NCBI GenBank assembly: GCA_021730635.1
Contig: JAJNNC010000002.1
Coordinates: 558,001-622,000 of the forward strand
DNA: 64,000 nt
From: Catalimonadaceae bacterium JC749
GTDB lineage: Bacteria; Bacteroidota; Bacteroidia; Cytophagales; Cyclobacteriaceae
Reading direction: 5' to 3'
The position numbers were made by a program, and so were the translations under genes. Positions within the stretch are counted from its first letter, which is position 1; each line of letters opens with the position of its first letter. Positions 9,542 through 20,760 of this stretch are shown here, piece after piece. Below the pieces are notes generated by a model, which was given only the letters and a program-made list of their open reading frames with translations, was not told where the DNA came from and did not search any database.

Positions 9542-10534
9542 TTATGCTCCTCTTTCGTAAGCTTGAGTTAGCGCTCTAACGATGGCTTTTTTCCCCATTT
9601 CAACTTTATATTTATTGTCCTCGAGAGGTTTGGCGTCTTTCATTGCTAGTTCTGCTGCTTCCTCAAAAGTAGACTGACTTGGTTTTTTACCTTTCAGGTA
9701 TTTTTCAACATCGGTTAATTTCCAGGGCTTGTGTGCTACTCCGCCCATGGCAAGTCCTGCATTGGCAATGGTTCCGCTTTGCATTTGTAATCCAGCCGCT
9801 ACCGAAATTAAGGCAAAGGCATAGCTGGAACGCTCACGAATTTTTAAATAATAATAATGATCAGAAAATACAGGCTTGGGCAATTCAATGGCGGTAATGA
9901 GTTCACCAGGTTGCAAATTGGTATCTTTTTCCGGCCGGTCGCCTGGTAAGCGGTGAAAATCGGAAAAATCAATCGTTCTTAATTGACCATTGGCTTGTTG
10001 TACCTGCACGTTGGCTCCTATAGCAGCTAATGCCACGCACATATCAGAAGGGTGCACGGCGACACAATGATCATTCCACCCAAAAATGGCGTGCAGGGCA
10101 TTCATACCGTTTCTAGCACCACAGCCTGTTCCCGTCTCCCGTTTATTACAGGGCATAGAAGTTTCATAAAAATAAGGGCAACGCGTTCGTTGCAATAAAT
10201 TGCCACCATTGGTAGCCATATTTCGTATCTGAGCAGTAGCTGCTGAAAGCATGGCCATAGAAAGTAAAGGATAGTTCTTACGAATGTCAGGATGGTTGGC
10301 CGTATCGGAATTATTGGCCATCGCACCCAGGGTAAAGCCGCCTCTACTATTCGGTTTGATTTCGTTGAATTTTAGGTCAGCTACTTCAATCAACTCTGTG
10401 GGGCGTTCAACATCTTCTTTCATCAAATCAATCAAATTGGTGCCACCTCCCAGGTACTTGGCCGTTTCGTTGGCTGTAGCGGCTGATAAAGCTTCCTGCG
10501 GGTTTTGTGCTTGGGTATAAACAAAAGGTCTCAT
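9542..10534 (-). CDS. paoB: PaoB-like FAD-binding subunit of aldehyde oxidoreductase
   Basis: A 330-residue subunit starting MRPFVYTQAQNPQEAL. The GGGTNLIDLMK segment (residues 29-39) is the FAD-contacting loop of the CO-dehydrogenase flavoprotein family, and the C-terminal CO_deh_flav_C region follows. Cys119, Cys129 and Cys138 in an insertion (QRTRCPYF, MPCNKR, GTGCGA) correspond to the extra [4Fe-4S] cluster known in E. coli PaoB and absent from ordinary xanthine dehydrogenases. The start at 10534 is preferred because homology begins there; a longer frame reaching 10762 overlaps the upstream gene and looks unnatural. It transfers electrons between the Fe-S subunit and an external acceptor. 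Confidence 0.9.
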   Translation of the reverse strand: MRPFVYTQAQNPQEALSAATANETAKYLGGGTNLIDLMKEDVERPTELIEVADLKFNEIKPNSRGGFTLGAMANNSDTANHPDIRKNYPLLSMAMLSAATAQIRNMATNGGNLLQRTRCPYFYETSMPCNKRETGTGCGARNGMNALHAIFGWNDHCVAVHPSDMCVALAAIGANVQVQQANGQLRTIDFSDFHRLPGDRPEKDTNLQPGELITAIELPKPVFSDHYYYLKIRERSSYAFALISVAAGLQMQSGTIANAGLAMGGVAHKPWKLTDVEKYLKGKKPSQSTFEEAAELAMKDAKPLEDNKYKVEMGKKAIVRALTQAYERGA

Positions 10535-10577
10535 GGTAGGGTGATTTACAGTTAAAAAAGATAGCGTTGAAGTGAGC

Positions 10578-11381
10578 TTAGGAAGATTTGGCTTTCTGCA
10601 TTTGCTCGGCAGTGGCAAACTCCCATTTTGGCGTCTCTTCTTTCCCAGACTGTACTTCTTTGATCGCCTGGACAATATTATTATAAGCACCACAACGACA
10701 AATATTGCCCGACATGCGTTCACGGATTTCCTCCTCGGAAAGCTCTGAATTTCTCTGAACATTTTTAAAATCTTCTGTCACATAGCTTGCTTCCCCTTTT
10801 CTGGCTTCTTCCAACAAGGCTACCGAAGAGCAAATTTGTCCTGGTGTACAGTACCCGCACTGGAAACCATCATGTTTCAAAAAGGCAGCTTGCATGGGAT
10901 GCAAGTCATTTCCGTTTGCCAAACCTTCTATGGTAGTGATTTCTTTGTCTTTACAAGTCGCTGCCAGCGTAAGGCAGGAAAGTTTGCGTTTTCCGTCAAT
11001 CATTACTGTGCAGGCGCCACACTGTCCGTGATCGCAACCCTTTTTGGATCCGGTCAACTGTAAACGTTCCCGAAGTGCATCTAATAAGGTAGTTCTGGAA
11101 TCCAGTGTTAAAGGTTTAACAGTATCGTTTACCCTTAATTTGACTTGAATTTCGTTCAACAGTACTTCAGGATCGACTGAAACATCACTTTGTGTTGCTT
11201 TGCCAAAAACTTCTGAGGTAAAGAAAGGACTGACTAAAACACTCAAACTGGCCGCTGAAATTTTACCCAAAAACCTGCGGCGAGATTCCCCGAAAAGTCC
11301 GAGTTGGTTCAGGATTTTATCTTCATCCTCTGTTAATTTTTCTTTAGGATCTTCGTTTTTCCATTGATCAAATTTGTCCAT
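10578..11381 (-). CDS. paoA: PaoA-like (2Fe-2S) subunit of aldehyde oxidoreductase with Tat signal
   Basis: A 267-residue protein whose N-terminal third carries a Tat motif (SRRRFLGK, residues 33-40) and a hydrophobic stretch, typical of PaoA, which drags the whole heterotrimer across the membrane. The first [2Fe-2S] site is Cys116, Cys121, Cys124 and Cys136; the second is formed by CGYC and CRCG further on. It is longer than the cytosolic-type small subunit at 3368-3826 because of a 60-residue leader and an insertion before the CRCG motif. It heads the paoABC operon, 43 bases before paoB. Upstream promoter elements were not clear. Confidence 0.9.
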   Translation of the reverse strand: MDKFDQWKNEDPKEKLTEDEDKILNQLGLFGESRRRFLGKISAASLSVLVSPFFTSEVFGKATQSDVSVDPEVLLNEIQVKLRVNDTVKPLTLDSRTTLLDALRERLQLTGSKKGCDHGQCGACTVMIDGKRKLSCLTLAATCKDKEITTIEGLANGNDLHPMQAAFLKHDGFQCGYCTPGQICSSVALLEEARKGEASYVTEDFKNVQRNSELSEEEIRERMSGNICRCGAYNNIVQAIKEVQSGKEETPKWEFATAEQMQKAKSS

Positions 11382-11935
11382 AAGGGAGTTTTGTTAGTGT
11401 TGAAAAAATGTTCAAAATGGCGTTAACACTTAAAAATAGGCATCTAAGCAGTATTAAAATGTAAGCTGATAAGCTTTTAAATGCTTTTCCTCTTCGCATT
11501 CAAAAGAAGTAACCCATGAATGAAGAGCTTTACTTGATCTCAAATATCATTTATTCGCAGACTTGACTGATATGACCCGGTTAGTTTTATAAGTCTTCTA
11601 CCAGGCTATTAATACCAGGATGGCGAAACCTCGCTTTACCGGTTACGCTTTTCTTATTGAGAACTGCTTTTAGGACTTTTATGTTGTAGCGTATTGTCAA
11701 AATTTAATTCTGCAAATTATGGTAAAAAAGCAATATTGTTAAGTAATAATGTCCCTTCTCTTTATTTAATTAAAGTACTTCCATAGGCAAAATTTAATCT
11801 CATATAGTGCATAATAGGGTAGATACTTCCAGTTTGTTATGCACCCACATAGAGCATTCACCTTTATGGGTTTTCCAGTGCCGATCCAAGCGCACAAACG
11901 CTTACCAATGCTATCTTAGAGTAGGCATCCCGAAT
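11382..11935. other. Noncoding gap upstream of the paoABC-like operon
   Basis: No protein-like frame was found. The gap must hold the operon promoter, but no good TTTG / TANNTTTG pair was seen. Its far end runs into an aldo/keto reductase fragment. Confidence 0.5.
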
Positions 11936-12259
11936 TCACTTCATTCGTCCGGTGTGCATTTTATAGGCATGGCACCCAAATCTTCCTCTAGTAAATGGGT
12001 TGTAATGACTGCTGGTCATGCTCATGCATCCTAAACCGATCGGTGACATTTCAAGAGAATTGAGCCTTCTTTTTTCATTCACAACAGGCGAGAGGCTATC
12101 TAAAATAATCATATGACTAGTTTTTGATTTTGCACCTGCCCATTTTGATGATCCAACAGCCAATCCTGCTTCCATAAGTGTAGATCGAGTGATGAAATTT
12201 TGCCGATTGATGCTTATTTCTTGATTATTGAAGTTTGAAAAATTCTTGTCCTGTTGCAT
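11936..12259 (-). pseudogene. Aldo/keto reductase, N-terminal fragment with Tat-like leader
   Basis: The start has a Tat-like leader (INRQNFITRSTLMEAGLAVG) followed by the first strand of an AKR barrel, RRLNSLEMSPIGLGCMSM, as in the intact AKRs at 18944 and 23998. After SSHYNP the similarity stops and the frame ends within about 20 unrelated residues. Only about 80 residues out of an expected 370 remain, without any of the catalytic tetrad, so it is a remnant. Confidence 0.75.
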
Positions 12260-12949
12260 CGCAGATCTATCGTTAAGTAAAAAAATGTATTGTGATAGCC
12301 TCCGTAATCATGCCTTGGCGAATTGATGTTCAGGCTTTGAACAAATGTAGATCACATTTATGTAAAGGACATATAGAAAACAAACAATTACTTATATAAT
12401 TCAAACATTTATGAATATGGATGGGTCTGTTATCACAGGCTTTCATTGAATAGTTTTGGAAAAAAAACAGAATGACTCAATATATTAAATACCCTATTTT
12501 GTAGTGCAAATGATGCATATATATGCACTTTGATGGCTATTTCTGCTTTCAAGATTATTGATTAGTATCATAAAAGCAGGCTCAAAAGGCAACTATAGCA
12601 ATGGTAACATGATTAAGTTGCAACCCAGATTACTATTGTATATTTGATTTATTTAATTTTTTTTCGTGAAATCACTAGGATTGTTGTACGGTTAGCAGTT
12701 CAGCTTAACCCCAATTACTTATTGCTGTATGAGCTCAATTAATATTATTTTTCGATTTTTGTCCAAAAAATTCAAACAAATTAGAGGTATGTTAGTTTCC
12801 TGCCTGCCGAATTTGGGTGGTGAATTTTTTGTCTGAAAAAGAATTGTATTTTTTAAGATTGTTTGAATTGTATAACTTTTTGTTTCATTATCGTATTTTA
12901 TTCCTTCCTCCTCCATCTACTTTTGCATGGTACTGAAAGACAGAAGAAG
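12260..12949. other. AT-rich noncoding stretch between two AKR relics
   Basis: Very AT-rich sequence with many stops in all frames. Any short frames here have composition typical of chance ORFs. No repeat, RNA gene or terminator was recognised. Confidence 0.5.
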
Positions 12950-13711
<762 letters not shown>

Positions 13712-13724
13712 CTAACACAAAATC

Positions 13725-14468
13725 ATGGAAAACATAGAGGGAAAAGTAGTGGTAATCACCGGAGCCAGCAGTGGCTTTGGAAAAATCACAGCCGAATATT
13801 TATCAGAACGAGGGGCTTCAGTAGTTTTAGGCGCCAGAAGTACTGATAAGATAGAGGCTATGGCCAAAAAAATCAATAACAAAGGCGGCAAAGCCATAGC
13901 TGTCACCACGGATGTGACCAAAGCAGATCAGGTAAAGAAATTGGTGGATGCAGCTGTCAAGGAATTTGGAAAGATTGATGTTTTGCTCAACAATGCAGGC
14001 ATTATGCCGCTTTCGCCTCTAGAATATCTAAAAGTGGAAGATTGGGATCAGTGTATTGATATCAACATTAAAGGGGTGTTGTATGGCATAGCGGCTGCCT
14101 TACCCCACATGAAAGAACAAAAGTCAGGTCAGATAATTAGCGTTTCATCCGTAGCAGGACATACGATCAGCCCCGGAGGAGCGGTGTATTCGGCTTCCAA
14201 ATATTCGGTAAGGGTGATTTCAGAAGCATTAAGGCAGGAGGTAAAACCATATAATATCCGTACTTTGGTCATTTCTCCCGGTGCCGTAAATACGGGCTTA
14301 CCCGGAAGTGTAACTGCTGAAGATGTAGCAGAAAACATCAAGCAATACTATACTGAAAATGCTATCCCTGCCGATTCATTCGCCAGAGCGGTAGCCTTTG
14401 CCATCAGCCAGCCGGAAGATGTGGATGTGAATGAAATCCTGTTCAGACCTACCAAGCAGCAGTTGTAA
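13725..14468 (+). CDS. Short-chain dehydrogenase/reductase
   Basis: A 247-residue classical SDR, the usual length. Seen: the cofactor-binding GASSGFG (residues 13-19), the NNAG motif, the catalytic serine in ISVSSVAG and the YSASK catalytic Tyr-Lys pair. An Arg in [10 protein letters not shown] after strand 2 suggests NADP(H) preference. It reduces or oxidises an unknown alcohol/carbonyl pair in the cytoplasm. It follows an AKR pseudogene and is followed on the same strand by a cupin, an AKR and a zinc alcohol dehydrogenase with mostly short gaps, so a co-transcribed redox operon is likely. Confidence 0.9.
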   Translation: MENIEGKVVVITGASSGFGKITAEYLSERGASVVLGARSTDKIEAMAKKINNKGGKAIAVTTDVTKADQVKKLVDAAVKEFGKIDVLLNNAGIMPLSPLEYLKVEDWDQCIDINIKGVLYGIAAALPHMKEQKSGQIISVSSVAGHTISPGGAVYSASKYSVRVISEALRQEVKPYNIRTLVISPGAVNTGLPGSVTAEDVAENIKQYYTENAIPADSFARAVAFAISQPEDVDVNEILFRPTKQQL

Positions 14469-14598
14469 TAGTTGTGACTGTTGAGCATTTGTATGATGAT
14501 AGGCTTTGGGAAAGATGCAATTTCCCAAAGCACTATGGTCATGCTTCACTTGCGCAAGAGAAATCAATACATAAGAAAACGCAGCTAATCTAAAAAAG

Positions 14599-15093
14599 AT
14601 GAAACAATGCATTACTAATTTTTTCCTGATAGCAGGATTCATTTTATGCTCAAGCCTGCTTTCTGCCCAACCAAACAATGTTGATAGGTATCAAATAAGT
14701 TCTTATAAGAATGCCACCAAAGCGCCCGCAGAGAATTTTACCGGAACGGTGTGGGTGAGCATGATTACGGGTGGTGATGAAAATTATCATATGAGTTCTG
14801 GTTCGGTGACTTTTGAGCCTAAAGCACGGACCAACTGGCATAGCCATGGCAATGGTCAGGTGTTAATCATAAGCAAAGGGGTAGGGTATTACCAGGAAGA
14901 AGGGAAGCCCATTCAGCTCATTCAAAACGGAGACGTAGTAAAAATTCCTAAAGATGTAAAACACTGGCATGGCGCCTCTCACAACAGTGCTATGTCCCAT
15001 ATTGCCATCGTCACCGAAACCGATGAGTATACGGCTACCATCTGGATGGAGCCGGTATCGGATGAAGATTACAACAGTGTTCTTAAAAAGTAA
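14599..15093 (+). CDS. Exported cupin-domain protein
   Basis: A 164-residue protein with a clear signal peptide (FFLIAGFILCSSLLSAQ) and a single cupin barrel. The metal-binding histidines are visible in NWHSHGNGQVL and later in KHWHGASHNSAMSHIA, the pattern of the small cupins related to (R)-mandelonitrile lyase and to those associated with carboxymuconolactone decarboxylase. It probably binds a divalent metal in the periplasm; a lyase, isomerase or oxygen-dependent role cannot be chosen from sequence. It sits 9 bases upstream of an AKR gene, so is probably co-transcribed. Confidence 0.85.
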   Translation: MKQCITNFFLIAGFILCSSLLSAQPNNVDRYQISSYKNATKAPAENFTGTVWVSMITGGDENYHMSSGSVTFEPKARTNWHSHGNGQVLIISKGVGYYQEEGKPIQLIQNGDVVKIPKDVKHWHGASHNSAMSHIAIVTETDEYTATIWMEPVSDEDYNSVLKK

Positions 15094-15101
15094 AAAACAA
15101 T

Positions 15102-15950
15102 ATGGAATATTTAAAATTGTACAACGGTGTAGAAATGCCGGTTTTGGGTTATGGGGTGTACCAGGTGCCCGATTATAATGAATGTAAACGGAGCGTACTG
15201 GCTGCTTTGGAGGCAGGATATCGCTCGATTGATACGGCTCAGGCTTATCAAAATGAAGAAGCGGTGGGCGATGCTATAAAAGAGAGTGGCGTAGGTCGTA
15301 AAGATCTGTTCATCACCACTAAGCTTTGGATTACCGATTTTGGTTATGAAGCGGCCAAAAAAGCGTTTGAAACTTCACTAAAAAAGCTACAACTCGAGCA
15401 CCTTGATTTATATCTGCTTCATCAGCCTTTTGGCGATGTACACGGGGCGTGGAGAGCATTGGAGGAGTTGTATAAAGCCATGAAAATCAGGGCAATTGGT
15501 GTGAGTAATTTTTATCCGGACCGTGTGATGGACCTGATCAATTTCAATGAAATCACACCCATGGTCAATCAAATTGAAACGCATCCTTTTTACCAAAGAA
15601 CAGAAGATCATTCTTTTCTTGAAGAACAAGGCGTTGTACACGAATCCTGGGCACCATTTGCCGAAGGGCGGGGTGAGTTTTTTAACAATGAAATTTTATC
15701 GTCTATCGGTAAAAAATATGGAAAATCGATAGCTCAGGTTACGCTCCGCTGGATGATTCAGCGCGATGTAGTAGTGATTCCGAAATCTGTCACGCCTTCC
15801 AGGATCAAAGAAAATTTTGATGTTTTTGATTTTAAACTTTCTCAGGAAGATATGGAGGCTATTGCGGCTTTAGACCAGAATGAAAGCCAGTTTTTAAATC
15901 ACCGCGACCCCGAAACCGTGAAATGGTTTGGAAAATTATTAAAAAATTAA
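15102..15950 (+). CDS. Aldo/keto reductase (AKR5-like, 2,5-diketo-D-gluconate reductase type)
   Basis: A 282-residue cytoplasmic NADPH-dependent carbonyl reductase. The catalytic tetrad is intact: Asp in SIDTAQ, Tyr in AYQNE, Lys in TTKLW and His in LLHQPF. The signature GVSNFYPDRV and the cofactor loop VVIPKSVTPSRIKENFDVFD are also present. It has no signal peptide, unlike the Tat-bearing AKR relative at 20761-21750. Position between the cupin and the alcohol dehydrogenase genes, with gaps of 8 and 13 bases, supports an operon. Substrates are probably small aldehydes or keto sugars; this is inference. Confidence 0.92.
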   Translation: MEYLKLYNGVEMPVLGYGVYQVPDYNECKRSVLAALEAGYRSIDTAQAYQNEEAVGDAIKESGVGRKDLFITTKLWITDFGYEAAKKAFETSLKKLQLEHLDLYLLHQPFGDVHGAWRALEELYKAMKIRAIGVSNFYPDRVMDLINFNEITPMVNQIETHPFYQRTEDHSFLEEQGVVHESWAPFAEGRGEFFNNEILSSIGKKYGKSIAQVTLRWMIQRDVVVIPKSVTPSRIKENFDVFDFKLSQEDMEAIAALDQNESQFLNHRDPETVKWFGKLLKN

Positions 15951-15963
15951 AACCAACAAAAAA

Positions 15964-17016
15964 ATGGAAACAACAATAGTAAAAGCTTTTGGTACTGGTG
16001 CAGTGGATAAACCGCTTGAAGCCATGGATATTAAAAGAAGGGAACTGCAACCGAAAGACATAGAGTTTGAAGTTTTGTATTGTGGTATTTGCCACTCTGA
16101 TCTTCATCAGATCAAAAACGATTTTGGCGGAACCATGTGGCCCATAGTGCCGGGTCACGAAATTGTGGGTAGGGTAACCCGCGTGGGTTCTGAAGTTACT
16201 AAATTTAAGGCAGGCGATTTGGCAGCAGTTGGCTGTATTGTAGATTCCTGCGGTCAATGCCAGCACTGTAAGGAAAGTTTAGAAATGTTTTGTGTGGAAG
16301 GTGTTACGTTTTCCTTCAACTCACCTGACACTTATATGGAAGGCGACCACACCTACGGTGGATTTTCCAAAACCTACGTTTGTGAAGACAAGTATGTGTT
16401 GAAAATGCCTGCTTTTGAAGCTTTGGCATCAGCAGCTCCATTGCTTTGTGCGGGCATCACGGTTTATTCACCCCTCAGGCATTGGGAAGCCGGCCCGGGC
16501 AAAAAAGTGGGTATATTGGGCATTGGCGGCCTCGGTCACCTGGCCATTAAAATTGCCAAAGCCATGGGTGCTGAAGTAACAGTATTTACCACTTCTCCGG
16601 AAAAAGTCAGTGACGCCAAAAGGCTGGGTGCAGATCATGCGGTGCTCTCTAAAGATGAGGAGCAAATGAAAAATGCGAAGGGATCTCAGGATATCATCAT
16701 CGATACCGTTTCTGCCAAGCACGATGTAAACCAGTATTTGGGAATGCTTAAAGTGGACGGCTCTTTGGTGTTGGTAGGTTTGCCACCAGAAGCCCTTGAA
16801 GTTGCTGCTTTTAGTGTGGTGGGTGGAAGAAAGAGCTTCTCTGGTTCCAACATTGGCGGTATTGCCGAAACCCAGGAAATGCTAGATTTCTGCTTTGAAC
16901 ATAACATTGTAGCCCATGCTGAAATCATCAAAATCCAAGATGTGAACGAAGCTTTTGTGCGCCTTGAAAAAGGTGATGTGAAATACCGGTTCGTGGTTGA
17001 TATGAGTTCGCTGTAA
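15964..17016 (+). CDS. Zinc-dependent NAD(P) alcohol dehydrogenase (YahK/cinnamyl-alcohol type)
   Basis: A 350-residue medium-chain dehydrogenase. Catalytic zinc ligands Cys40 (CGICHSD), His65 (PGHE) and Cys162 (LLCAGIT) and structural-zinc Cys96, Cys99, Cys102 and Cys110 are all present. The Rossmann motif GIGGLGHLAIK is intact. The sequence pattern matches the broad-specificity aldehyde reductases of the YahK/cinnamyl alcohol dehydrogenase group, which reduce aldehydes with NADPH. It is the last intact gene of the SDR-cupin-AKR-ADH run and is followed by an AKR relic. Confidence 0.93.
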   Translation: METTIVKAFGTGAVDKPLEAMDIKRRELQPKDIEFEVLYCGICHSDLHQIKNDFGGTMWPIVPGHEIVGRVTRVGSEVTKFKAGDLAAVGCIVDSCGQCQHCKESLEMFCVEGVTFSFNSPDTYMEGDHTYGGFSKTYVCEDKYVLKMPAFEALASAAPLLCAGITVYSPLRHWEAGPGKKVGILGIGGLGHLAIKIAKAMGAEVTVFTTSPEKVSDAKRLGADHAVLSKDEEQMKNAKGSQDIIIDTVSAKHDVNQYLGMLKVDGSLVLVGLPPEALEVAAFSVVGGRKSFSGSNIGGIAETQEMLDFCFEHNIVAHAEIIKIQDVNEAFVRLEKGDVKYRFVVDMSSL

Positions 17017-17063
17017 AGTAGAGTTAGAAGCCTCTCCACAAATTGGATAATCAAAGTTATTAG

Positions 17064-17685
17064 ATGTGGAAAACAAAAAAACCAGGAACCAACAGGTGTG
17101 ACTTTATCCTAACATCAGGAACGGTCGGTGCAGGTTTAGCATTAAGCCCATTATCTTATGGCACAGCCATCTGGACCCGCGATCCTGAAAATGAAGTGTT
17201 AGATGTATGCGAAGAATTGGGAATTGGTTTTATGCCCTGGTCACCTTTGGGCATGGGTTATCTGACCGGTAGAATTACTCCCACCTTTCAGTTCAGGGAA
17301 GGCGACATAAGAAAGTCTGCCAATTTCCCGCGCTTTACGGATGAAGCCATGTATAAAAATCGTCCGGTGCTGGAGCTTCTTCAAAAGATGGGAGAAAAAA
17401 AGTGCTACTGCCGGACAGATCGACCTTGCTTGGCTGCTCGCTAATAAACCTTTTATCCTACCCATTCCCGGTACGACCAACTACAACCATATGGAGGAAA
17501 ACAGGGATGCTGTAAAAGTAGAATTGACGAAAGAAGATATGAACGAGCTTGAATCTGAATTTGCTAAGGTCGAAGTATATGGGGCGAGGGCACCGGAAAC
17601 TTTGATGGAAGCGCATGATACCGGGGTGAATTTTGGCAACAGCTCAAAAGGAACTCAGGGTAAGACACCTTTGCCTAAAAACTAA
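17064..17685 (+). pseudogene. Aldo/keto reductase pseudogene: N-terminal half deleted and frameshifted
   Basis: A Tat-like leader remnant (NRCDFILTSGTVGAGLALS) runs straight into TAIWTRDPENEVLDVCEELG, which corresponds to about residue 235 of the intact AKR at 23998-25221; the whole catalytic half is missing. Around 17394-17400 a run of seven A residues shifts the frame: EKK then CYC in frame one, while SATAGQIDLAWLLANKPF to the end ([11 protein letters not shown]) is in the next frame. The shift alone could be a sequencing error, but the deletion is real in the given sequence. It is most similar to the AKR at 23998-25221, sharing the same C-terminal tail. Confidence 0.85.
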
Positions 17686-17701
17686 ATATAAACCTACAGA
17701 T

Positions 17702-18931
17702 ATGAAAAGATCAAAAATATTCTTTGGAATTGTAGTAGCAACACTATTGCTCCATGCATGTTCGGAAAATGATGAGCCGGAAAGAGACCCGGTTTCAGGA
17801 ACAGGAAACTCTGTAGAAACAAATCCGCCCAATGCGAATTACAGTCCAGCCTTTGCAGGACAAACCCGTATTGGCAGTGTGCAAACTACCACCCCTATTT
17901 CGGTTACCACACTTTCCACGTCGTTATCAAGCCCCTGGGGCATTACTTCATTGCCTGATGGAAGGTTGCTGATTACCGAAAAAGGCGGGACAATGCGTAT
18001 TGCTACCACTACTGGAGAAATAAGTAATGCCATAACCGGTATTCCGGCTGTAAACTCTGCAGGACAAGGAGGTTTGCTGGGCGTTAGAGCTGACCCCAAT
18101 TTTTCGTCAAACAGAATGCTGTATTGGGTATTTTCAGAAGCAGTGGATGGAGGCAATGTAACGGTAGTCGCCAAAGGTAGGCTTGCCGATAATGAAGCCA
18201 GTATCGAAGCACCGGAGGTTATTTACCGGGCATTGCCTGCACATAGTAGTACTTCCCATTATGGCGGAAGAATTGTGTTCGACCCAACAGGCAATCTTCT
18301 CATCAGCACGGGCGAACGTTCCAATATAGCTACCCGCCCCCTGGCCCAGGATGCCAGTACAGGCTTAGGTAAAATCATCCGTATTAATACCAATGGGCAG
18401 CCGGCTGCAGGTAATCCGTCATTTACACAAACCGATGCGCTGCCAGAACTGTATTCCATGGGTCACCGCAATCCGCAGGGCATTGCTTTCCACCCGGTAA
18501 CTGGCGACTTATGGCAAAGTGAGCACGGGCCTCGTGGTGGAGATGAAATCAACCTAGTACAACCCGGCCAAAATTACGGCTGGCCTACTATTACCTACGG
18601 CATTGAATACAGCGGACAGCCTATTAATGGCGGTCTTACGCAGCAGGATGGTTTAGAGCAACCCGAGTATTACTGGGACCCGGTAGTATCGCCTTCGGGC
18701 ATCACTTTTTATACCGGCAACCGCGTACCAGAATGGCAAAACAATCTTTTCATTGGTGCACTGAGTGGGCAGCATATTGTGAGGCTGGTCATAGAAAACA
18801 ACCGAATCACCGGAGAGGAAAGGTTGCTTACCGGGGAAAATCAGCGTTTTCGAGACATTACACAAGGTATGGACGGTGCATTGTACGCCATCACCGATGC
18901 GGGCAGGTTATACCGCATAGACCAGGAATAA
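17702..18931 (+). CDS. PQQ-dependent sugar dehydrogenase-type lipoprotein
   Basis: A 409-residue lipoprotein: the signal ends LLLHAC with Cys about residue 20. The mature part is a six-bladed propeller of the soluble glucose/sorbosone dehydrogenase family: SPWGITSLPDGRLLITEKGG, then SAGQGGLLGVRADPNF, SHYGGRIVFDPTG, MGHRNPQGIAFHP, SEHGPRGGDEINLV and NYGWPTITYG. The conserved His and Arg of the PQQ site (SHYGG, GHRNPQG, EHGPRGG) are there. It probably oxidises aldose sugars at the periplasmic face; the bacterium would need PQQ, and no pqq genes occur here. The start at 17702 gives a proper lipoprotein leader. A deleted sister copy is at 6302-6808. Confidence 0.9.
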   Translation: MKRSKIFFGIVVATLLLHACSENDEPERDPVSGTGNSVETNPPNANYSPAFAGQTRIGSVQTTTPISVTTLSTSLSSPWGITSLPDGRLLITEKGGTMRIATTTGEISNAITGIPAVNSAGQGGLLGVRADPNFSSNRMLYWVFSEAVDGGNVTVVAKGRLADNEASIEAPEVIYRALPAHSSTSHYGGRIVFDPTGNLLISTGERSNIATRPLAQDASTGLGKIIRINTNGQPAAGNPSFTQTDALPELYSMGHRNPQGIAFHPVTGDLWQSEHGPRGGDEINLVQPGQNYGWPTITYGIEYSGQPINGGLTQQDGLEQPEYYWDPVVSPSGITFYTGNRVPEWQNNLFIGALSGQHIVRLVIENNRITGEERLLTGENQRFRDITQGMDGALYAITDAGRLYRIDQE

Positions 18932-20068
<1,137 letters not shown>

Positions 20069-20117
20069 TTTTCGGTGTGCCAGTGCTGTCTTTTCTCAAA
20101 TCATTAAAACGCTGATT

Positions 20118-20735
20118 ATGAAAAAAACTATTTTGGCTGGTATATTAATAATGGTTTTGGTACTGCCGGGTTGTTCAGAAGCTGAGCCGCCTGCCAGTGG
20201 TTTGGTGGATTCAAACGGCAAAAAGAATATTCTCATCGTTTATTTGACCCGTACCAAAAACACGGAAGCGGTAGCCAAAATGATACAGCAGCAAGTAGGC
20301 GGAAAACTGGTGTCCCTGGAGTTGCAAAACCCTTATCCGGAAAATTATCAGGCAATTGTTCAGCAGGTACAAAATGAAAATGAAACGGGCTACCTGCCCC
20401 CTTTAAAAACAAATATTGACAGCATCAATACATACGATGTAGTGTTTGTCGGCTTTCCCACCTGGGGTATGCGACTGCCGCCACCCATGAAGACGTTTTT
20501 AAACCAATATGATTTAAGCGGGAAAACGGTAGCCCCGTTTAATACCAATGCCGGATATGGTTTGGGCAGCAGCCTGGAAACAATTGAACAGCTATGCCCT
20601 AACAGTTCTATAACGGAAGCCTTCTCCGTAAGAGGAGGCATAGAAAGAGATGGGATCTTATTTGTGATGGAGGGTGACCGAGCCGTTCAGGTAAAGGAGG
20701 AAGTAGATAGCTGGCTTCAAAGAATTGGGTTTTAA
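20118..20735 (+). CDS. Flavodoxin-like lipoprotein
   Basis: A 205-residue protein with a lipobox signal (LVLPGC, cysteine near residue 19). The mature domain resembles flavodoxin-4-like proteins: the FMN phosphate loop region ILIVYLTRTKNTEAVA, then VVFVGFPTWGMRLPPPM for the first ring-contact loop, and NTNAGYGLGSSLETI. The usual T/S-x-T/S-G-N-T loop is replaced by TRTKNTE, common in this subfamily. As an envelope-anchored flavoprotein it may donate electrons to the neighbouring periplasmic reductases (inference). The ATG at 20118 is chosen since longer frames overlap the AKR upstream and lack the signal. Confidence 0.85.
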   Translation: MKKTILAGILIMVLVLPGCSEAEPPASGLVDSNGKKNILIVYLTRTKNTEAVAKMIQQQVGGKLVSLELQNPYPENYQAIVQQVQNENETGYLPPLKTNIDSINTYDVVFVGFPTWGMRLPPPMKTFLNQYDLSGKTVAPFNTNAGYGLGSSLETIEQLCPNSSITEAFSVRGGIERDGILFVMEGDRAVQVKEEVDSWLQRIGF

Positions 20736-20760
20736 AGGTGTTAATAAAAATTATTGTGTT

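Noticed and set aside
12719-12916. 65-codon minus-strand ORF.
   Set aside because: AT-rich chance frame with low-complexity Ile/Lys/Asn composition and no domain pattern, opposite the start of the AKR relic.
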